The notes below the pieces were generated by a model that worked only from the letters and a program-made list of their open reading frames with translations, was not told the DNA's origin and ran no database searches. From IMCC26077 sp044344975 (GTDB lineage: Bacteria; Actinomycetota; Actinomycetes; Nanopelagicales; Nanopelagicaceae), in the NCBI GenBank assembly GCA_044344975.1, contig JBIJBY010000017.1, positions 1 through 16,849 of the forward strand: DNA of 16,849 bases. The letters are read 5' to 3'. Positions 13,663-16,849 of the stretch are shown here, in pieces (within the stretch, counting starts at the first letter, position 1; each line of letters starts with the position of its first letter). A program made the position numbers and the translations under genes.

Positions 13663-14256
13663 ATGGCCTCTGAATTCCCGCACTTATCTGTTTCACGGGA
13701 AACATTTGCTCGCTATGCCGAGATATTGCAAGGGGCAGGGGTAGAGCGAGGCCTCATTGGTCCTCGTGAGGGGGAGCGGATCTGGGAGCGCCATATTTAT
13801 AACTGCCTCCCGGTGGCCACCCTTATCCCCTTTGGGGCGAAAGTCATTGATATTGGTAGCGGCGCAGGTCTGCCGGGGATCGTGCTCGCCCTAGCTCGCC
13901 CAGATATCTCTATCTTGCTTTTGGAGCCACTTGAGCGTCGCGCCACCTTTCTTAATGAGGTCATTGACGAATTGGGATTGAGTAACTCCACCGTTGCCCG
14001 TGGCAAAGCAGCGGAATTTCAAGGGAAATTCGATGTAGTAACGGCACGTGCAGTCGCGCCCATGGATCGCCTCCTCGCCTGGAGTTGGCATTTGCTCTCT
14101 CCTGGTGGCCGAATTTTGGCGATGAAGGGAGAGCGCGCAAGCGAAGAGTTGGCTCAGAGCCACCTCTCTCGCTATACCGGAGCGAGTGGTGAGATCCTTG
14201 AGCCCTCCCTCCCTACCGGTGGATGCAAGGTGATTTCTGTAGCAAAGGCTGGTTAA
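13663..14256 (+). CDS. rsmG: 16S rRNA (guanine527-N7)-methyltransferase RsmG (GidB)
   Basis: This 197-residue Rossmann-fold methyltransferase transfers a methyl group from S-adenosylmethionine to N7 of G527 in 16S rRNA. Motif I is VIDIGSGAGLPGIVLAL (61-77). The family landmarks IWERHIYNC (40-48), LLEPLERRATFL (86-97), VVTARAVAPM (125-134) and SPGGRILAMKG (146-156) are all present. The ATG at 13663 is 3 bp after the jag stop with no clear ribosome site, so coupled translation is likely. Residues 9-13 (SVSRET) are encoded by a parS-like palindrome at 13689-13704. Base composition here looks more GC-rich than in flanking genes. Confidence 0.96.
   Translation: MASEFPHLSVSRETFARYAEILQGAGVERGLIGPREGERIWERHIYNCLPVATLIPFGAKVIDIGSGAGLPGIVLALARPDISILLLEPLERRATFLNEVIDELGLSNSTVARGKAAEFQGKFDVVTARAVAPMDRLLAWSWHLLSPGGRILAMKGERASEELAQSHLSRYTGASGEILEPSLPTGGCKVISVAKAG
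13689..13704. promoter_or_regulatory. parS: parS centromere site, one mismatch, inside rsmG
   Basis: The sequence TGTTTCACGGGAAACA matches the parS consensus TGTTTCACGTGAAACA at 15 of 16 positions. ParB binds such palindromes, loads as a CTP-dependent clamp and spreads to form the segregation complex. It lies within the first codons of rsmG, about 1.4 kb from parB and 4 kb from the putative oriC. Confidence 0.85.
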
Positions 14257-14265
14257 CTGCGCTCT

Positions 14266-15123
14266 ATGAGCGCCACTGTTTCCCGTGAAACCAAAGCGGT
14301 GATTGGTACTCGTCGCCTCAAGGAGGCGATGGCTCCACTCCCGCAGGCCCGAATTATTACCGTGGCAAACCAAAAAGGCGGAGTAGGGAAGACAACTACC
14401 GCAGTAAATATTGGCGCAGCGCTCGCGATGGGCGGCTTAAAGGTCCTTCTTATTGATCTCGATCCGCAAGGTAATGCAAGCACTGCATTTAGCGTGGCTC
14501 ACGATGAAGGAATCCCCGGCAGCTACGAGGTATTGGTCTCTGGTGCATCGCTTACCTCCGTAAAGCAGCGAGCCGAGGGTTACCCACACCTCGATGTTGT
14601 TCCTGCTGGCGTTGATCTCGCTGGCGCGGAAATTGATCTCGTTGAATTAGAGCGACGTGAATTTAAATTACGTGATGCGATTACAGAGCTAAATAAAAAA
14701 GAGCGGTATGACTACATCGTTATTGATTGTCCACCTAGTTTAGGTTTATTAACTTTGAACGCGTTGATTGCTGCTCATGAATTGTTAATTCCAATTCAAT
14801 GCGAGTACTACGCCCTTGAAGGGTTAACCCAATTAATAAAAATTATTTCGTTAGTAACGGAAAATACAAATCCAGAGTTACATATTGGTGCGATTCTCTT
14901 AACTATGTTTGATGGTAGAACTCGACTAGCACACGATGTAGCGAGCACTGTCCGTACACATTTTCCCAACGAAGTTTTAACAACTGTTATTCCTCGCGCA
15001 GTACGAGTAAGTGAAGCGCCATCATATGGACAGAGCGTGATGACCTATGACATGTCATCACCAGGTGCACTTGCCTATCTCGCTGCAGCACGTGAATTAC
15101 ATGAGAAGGGGCGCGCAGAATGA
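14266..15123 (+). CDS. parA: Chromosome-partitioning ATPase ParA (Soj)
   Basis: This 285-residue ParA/MinD-family ATPase binds DNA non-specifically and moves ParB-parS complexes apart. The deviant Walker A is KGGVGKTTT (37-45) with signature Lys37, Walker A' is LLIDLDPQGNAS (61-72), and Walker B is IVIDCPPSLGLL (151-162). The C-terminal part contains LLTMFDGRTRLAHDV and PRAVRVSEAPSYG, both typical of Soj. The start used is ATG at 14266, 9 bp after rsmG. An internal ATG at 14329 (Met22) has AAGGAGG only 2 nt upstream, too close for normal use, so the longer form is preferred but not certain. The first codons overlay a second parS-like site. The TGA overlaps the parB ATG. Confidence 0.97.
   Translation: MSATVSRETKAVIGTRRLKEAMAPLPQARIITVANQKGGVGKTTTAVNIGAALAMGGLKVLLIDLDPQGNASTAFSVAHDEGIPGSYEVLVSGASLTSVKQRAEGYPHLDVVPAGVDLAGAEIDLVELERREFKLRDAITELNKKERYDYIVIDCPPSLGLLTLNALIAAHELLIPIQCEYYALEGLTQLIKIISLVTENTNPELHIGAILLTMFDGRTRLAHDVASTVRTHFPNEVLTTVIPRAVRVSEAPSYGQSVMTYDMSSPGALAYLAAARELHEKGRAE
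14277..14292. promoter_or_regulatory. parS: Second parS-like site, two mismatches, at the parA start
   Basis: TGTTTCCCGTGAAACC matches the parS consensus at 14 of 16 positions and lies 11 nt after the parA ATG. Like the site in rsmG it encodes V-S-R-E-T. ParB bound here could both nucleate spreading and interfere with parAB expression. Confidence is lower than for the first site because of the two mismatches. Confidence 0.65.
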
Positions 15124-16016
15124 GTACTCGAAAAGGCGGACTTGGCAGAGGTCTTGGCTCATTGATTCCAAGTGGTGAATCAAAACAACTCTCTTCCGTA
15201 GTAGCTGGAGTTCCAGTTGATATTGCTAACCTCAATCACATCTCGATTCATGCAATTGCCCCCAATCCAAGACAGCCACGAACAGTTTTCGATGAAGAGA
15301 AGATGGCAGAACTCATAACCTCAATTAAAGAGGTTGGTGTTTTACAACCGCCTGTCGTTCGATCTATTGGTGATGGTCGATATGAATTGATTATGGGCGA
15401 ACGCCGGTTCCGCGCTGCAAAAGCAGCGGGGCTCTCTGAGATTCCAGTGATCATTCGACAGACGCCTGATGATCAACTTTTACGCGAAGCGCTACTTGAA
15501 AATATTCATCGCTCAGAGCTCAATGCTTTAGAGGAGGGCGCTGCATATGAGCAGCTACTTAATGACTTTAACTACACGCACGATGAATTAGCCCAAAAAA
15601 TAGGGCGTTCTCGCCCCCACATCTCAAACACGCTTCGGCTACTTCAGCTTCCGCCGAGCGTGCAACGTCGCGTTGCTGCCGGCGTACTCTCTGCAGGTCA
15701 TGCTCGAGCGCTGCTAGCCCTCGGTGATTCTGCAGCTATGGAGCGGTTGGCAAATCGGATAGTGACTGAAGGATTAAGCGTTCGAGCTGTCGAAGAAATT
15801 ATCTCTGTCGGTGTCAAAGGGGGAAAGAAAAAAAGTAATTCATCAAAAAGTAAGAGCGTTTCTCCTGAGCTAGCAGAACTTGCGGAGGAGCTCGGCGATT
15901 TTCTTAATACTCGAGTCACCATTGATAAAGCAACCGGCAAGAGCAACGGAAAAATCATCATTGAGTTTGCATCTGGGGAAGATTTACGTCGCATCATCGA
16001 AGAGATTGAGGGGTAG
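15120..16016 (+). CDS. parB: Chromosome-partitioning protein ParB (Spo0J)
   Basis: This 298-residue ParB is a CTP-dependent DNA clamp that binds parS. The N-terminal RKGGLGRGLGSLIP (4-17) is the ParA-stimulating peptide. Box I is NPRQPRTVFDEEKM (49-62), and the CTP-binding motifs are GERRFRAAKAAGL (93-105) and ENIHRSELNALEEG (127-140). A helix-turn-helix follows at about 154-175 (THDELAQKIGRSRPHISNTL) for parS recognition. A Lys/Ser-rich linker (about 235-245) leads to the C-terminal dimerisation domain ending IIEEIEG. The start overlaps parA as ATGA. All the residues expected of a working ParB appear to be present. Confidence 0.97.
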   Translation: MSTRKGGLGRGLGSLIPSGESKQLSSVVAGVPVDIANLNHISIHAIAPNPRQPRTVFDEEKMAELITSIKEVGVLQPPVVRSIGDGRYELIMGERRFRAAKAAGLSEIPVIIRQTPDDQLLREALLENIHRSELNALEEGAAYEQLLNDFNYTHDELAQKIGRSRPHISNTLRLLQLPPSVQRRVAAGVLSAGHARALLALGDSAAMERLANRIVTEGLSVRAVEEIISVGVKGGKKKSNSSKSKSVSPELAELAEELGDFLNTRVTIDKATGKSNGKIIIEFASGEDLRRIIEEIEG

Positions 16017-16018
16017 TT

Positions 16019-16849
16019 ATGGCGCTCTATGAGGCTACGCCAATCACAGGTTCCAAATCTGGTTTAGGTGAAGGAACGCTCTGGGATGAGCGTCGGAAGA
16101 GTTTTCTCTGGGTCGATGTGCACGATGGCTACATTAAAGAGTATCTACCAACTACAAAAGAAATCATCCCGCATAAAGTAGGAGATTTTGTAAGTTATGT
16201 AGGTAAACGAAAAGCTGGTGGCTATGTGATTGCGCTCGGAGATCGCCTAGCAATAACTGACGAAAACTTTTCGATCACCAAAGAGATTGACATGCATATC
16301 GATCGCAAAGTTGGACAGACAAATGATGGGAATATCGATATTTGTGGCTGCTTATGGATTGGCGTTGCTGAGGCAGTTGAAGGTTCGAAGGCCGGCGACT
16401 TACGTCGAATTAATCCTCACTTCGATTCGAGCACTCATCGCAGGAGCGTGCAGATATCAAACGGTATTGATTGGTCGCTAGATGGAAAGATCATGTATTA
16501 CATTGATTCAGCGACGCGAGAGATTTCTCGTTACCAGTTCAACCCTCAAAATGGCGAGATTGGTCCAGAACTATCTGCGATAGATGTCAGTGATGTCACG
16601 GGTGTGCCGGATGGTATGTGCACCGATTCATTGGGCAATCTCTGGGTAGCGTTCTGGGGTTCTGGCCAGGTAAGGAATTACTCACCAGAGGGCGATCTTC
16701 TCAATACTGTGCAGGCGCCGACTGCGTTAACAACCTGTCCCTCATTTGGCGGAGCTGATCTCAAAACGCTCTTTATTACTTCGGCGCAAGATCATTACCA
16801 ACCAGAGTTTGCCTTTGATGCAGATAACGATAAGTACGGCGGGATGTGT
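16019..16849 (+). CDS. SMP-30/gluconolactonase-family protein (3' end outside window)
   Basis: From ATG at 16019 the frame stays open to the window edge (277 codons). The protein is a six-bladed propeller of the SMP-30/gluconolactonase/LRE-like family, metal-dependent hydrolases usually acting on sugar lactones. Visible landmarks are LGEGTLWD (16-23; Glu18 in the metal-ligand position), TNDGNIDICGCLWIGV (101-116), SNGIDWSLDGKIMYYIDS (147-164; Asn148 ligand) and GVPDGMCTDSLGNLWVAFWG (195-214; Asp198 ligand), then TCPSFGGADLKTLFIT (239-254). The arginine usually preceding NDG is absent. There is no signal peptide, so it is probably cytoplasmic. It starts 2 nt after the parB stop, so it may be co-transcribed with parAB. 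Its actual substrate cannot be read from sequence. Confidence 0.88.
   Translation, partial: MALYEATPITGSKSGLGEGTLWDERRKSFLWVDVHDGYIKEYLPTTKEIIPHKVGDFVSYVGKRKAGGYVIALGDRLAITDENFSITKEIDMHIDRKVGQTNDGNIDICGCLWIGVAEAVEGSKAGDLRRINPHFDSSTHRRSVQISNGIDWSLDGKIMYYIDSATREISRYQFNPQNGEIGPELSAIDVSDVTGVPDGMCTDSLGNLWVAFWGSGQVRNYSPEGDLLNTVQAPTALTTCPSFGGADLKTLFITSAQDHYQPEFAFDADNDKYGGMC

Noticed and set aside
13891..14373. 160-residue open frame antisense to rsmG and parA
   Set aside because: It crosses two confident genes and the gap between them and shows no protein-family features.
1..16849. Mobile element, CRISPR array, prophage, toxin-antitoxin or other defence island
   Set aside because: No transposase, integrase, repeat-spacer array or defence-type gene was seen. 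The content is core origin-region housekeeping genes, and I do not see evidence for a new multi-gene system.

Overview
This window is the chromosomal replication-origin region of an actinobacterium. The gene order parB, parA, rsmG, jag, yidC, yidD, rnpA, rpmH | dnaA, dnaN, recF, dciA (DUF721), gyrB, gyrA, tRNA-Ile, tRNA-Ala, ppiA, crgA is a classical actinobacterial oriC neighbourhood. CrgA, the DLW-39-type small protein and the GRGPRDTYG ending of the DUF721 protein are all actinobacterial hallmarks. The base composition looks moderate rather than GC-rich, and the genes are tightly packed with many overlaps. I infer a streamlined, low-GC actinobacterium such as the freshwater Nanopelagicales (acI) lineage; the sequence alone does not prove this.

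Layout. Bases 2-258 hold the 3' end of crgA (divisome/cell-wall synthesis) and a convergent intergenic hairpin. Bases 258-1432 hold cyclophilin ppiA (minus) and a divergent SOUL-type haem-binding protein (plus). Bases 1439-1797 hold tRNA-Ala(UGC), a 48-residue DLW-39-like membrane protein gene and tRNA-Ile(GAU), all on minus. Bases 1868-9216 are a compact minus-strand replication/repair/topology block: dnaN, recF, dciA, gyrB, gyrA. The dnaN-dnaA gap (9217-9600) is the best candidate for oriC: it has an AT-rich palindromic stretch, a DnaA-trio-like triplet run and an array of same-direction DnaA boxes. dnaA follows on minus (9601-11019). The dnaA-rpmH gap (11020-11377) holds a second group of DnaA boxes and a good rpmH promoter. 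From 11378 everything runs on plus: rpmH, rnpA, yidD, yidC (ribosomal protein L34, RNase P protein, membrane insertion), jag/khpB, rsmG, then parA-parB with two parS-like sites inside rsmG and parA. The window ends inside an SMP-30/gluconolactonase-family gene placed 2 nt after parB.

The genes work together in starting replication (DnaA, DciA helicase loading, DnaN clamp), managing topology (GyrAB), repairing gaps (RecF), and segregating the new origins (ParA, ParB, parS). Ribosome and tRNA maturation and membrane-protein insertion genes are carried beside the origin. I found no mobile element, CRISPR array, prophage or defence system. The most interesting points are the fine structure of the origin, the parS sites embedded in coding sequence, and the small or unexpected neighbours (DLW-39-like, SOUL, SMP-30).
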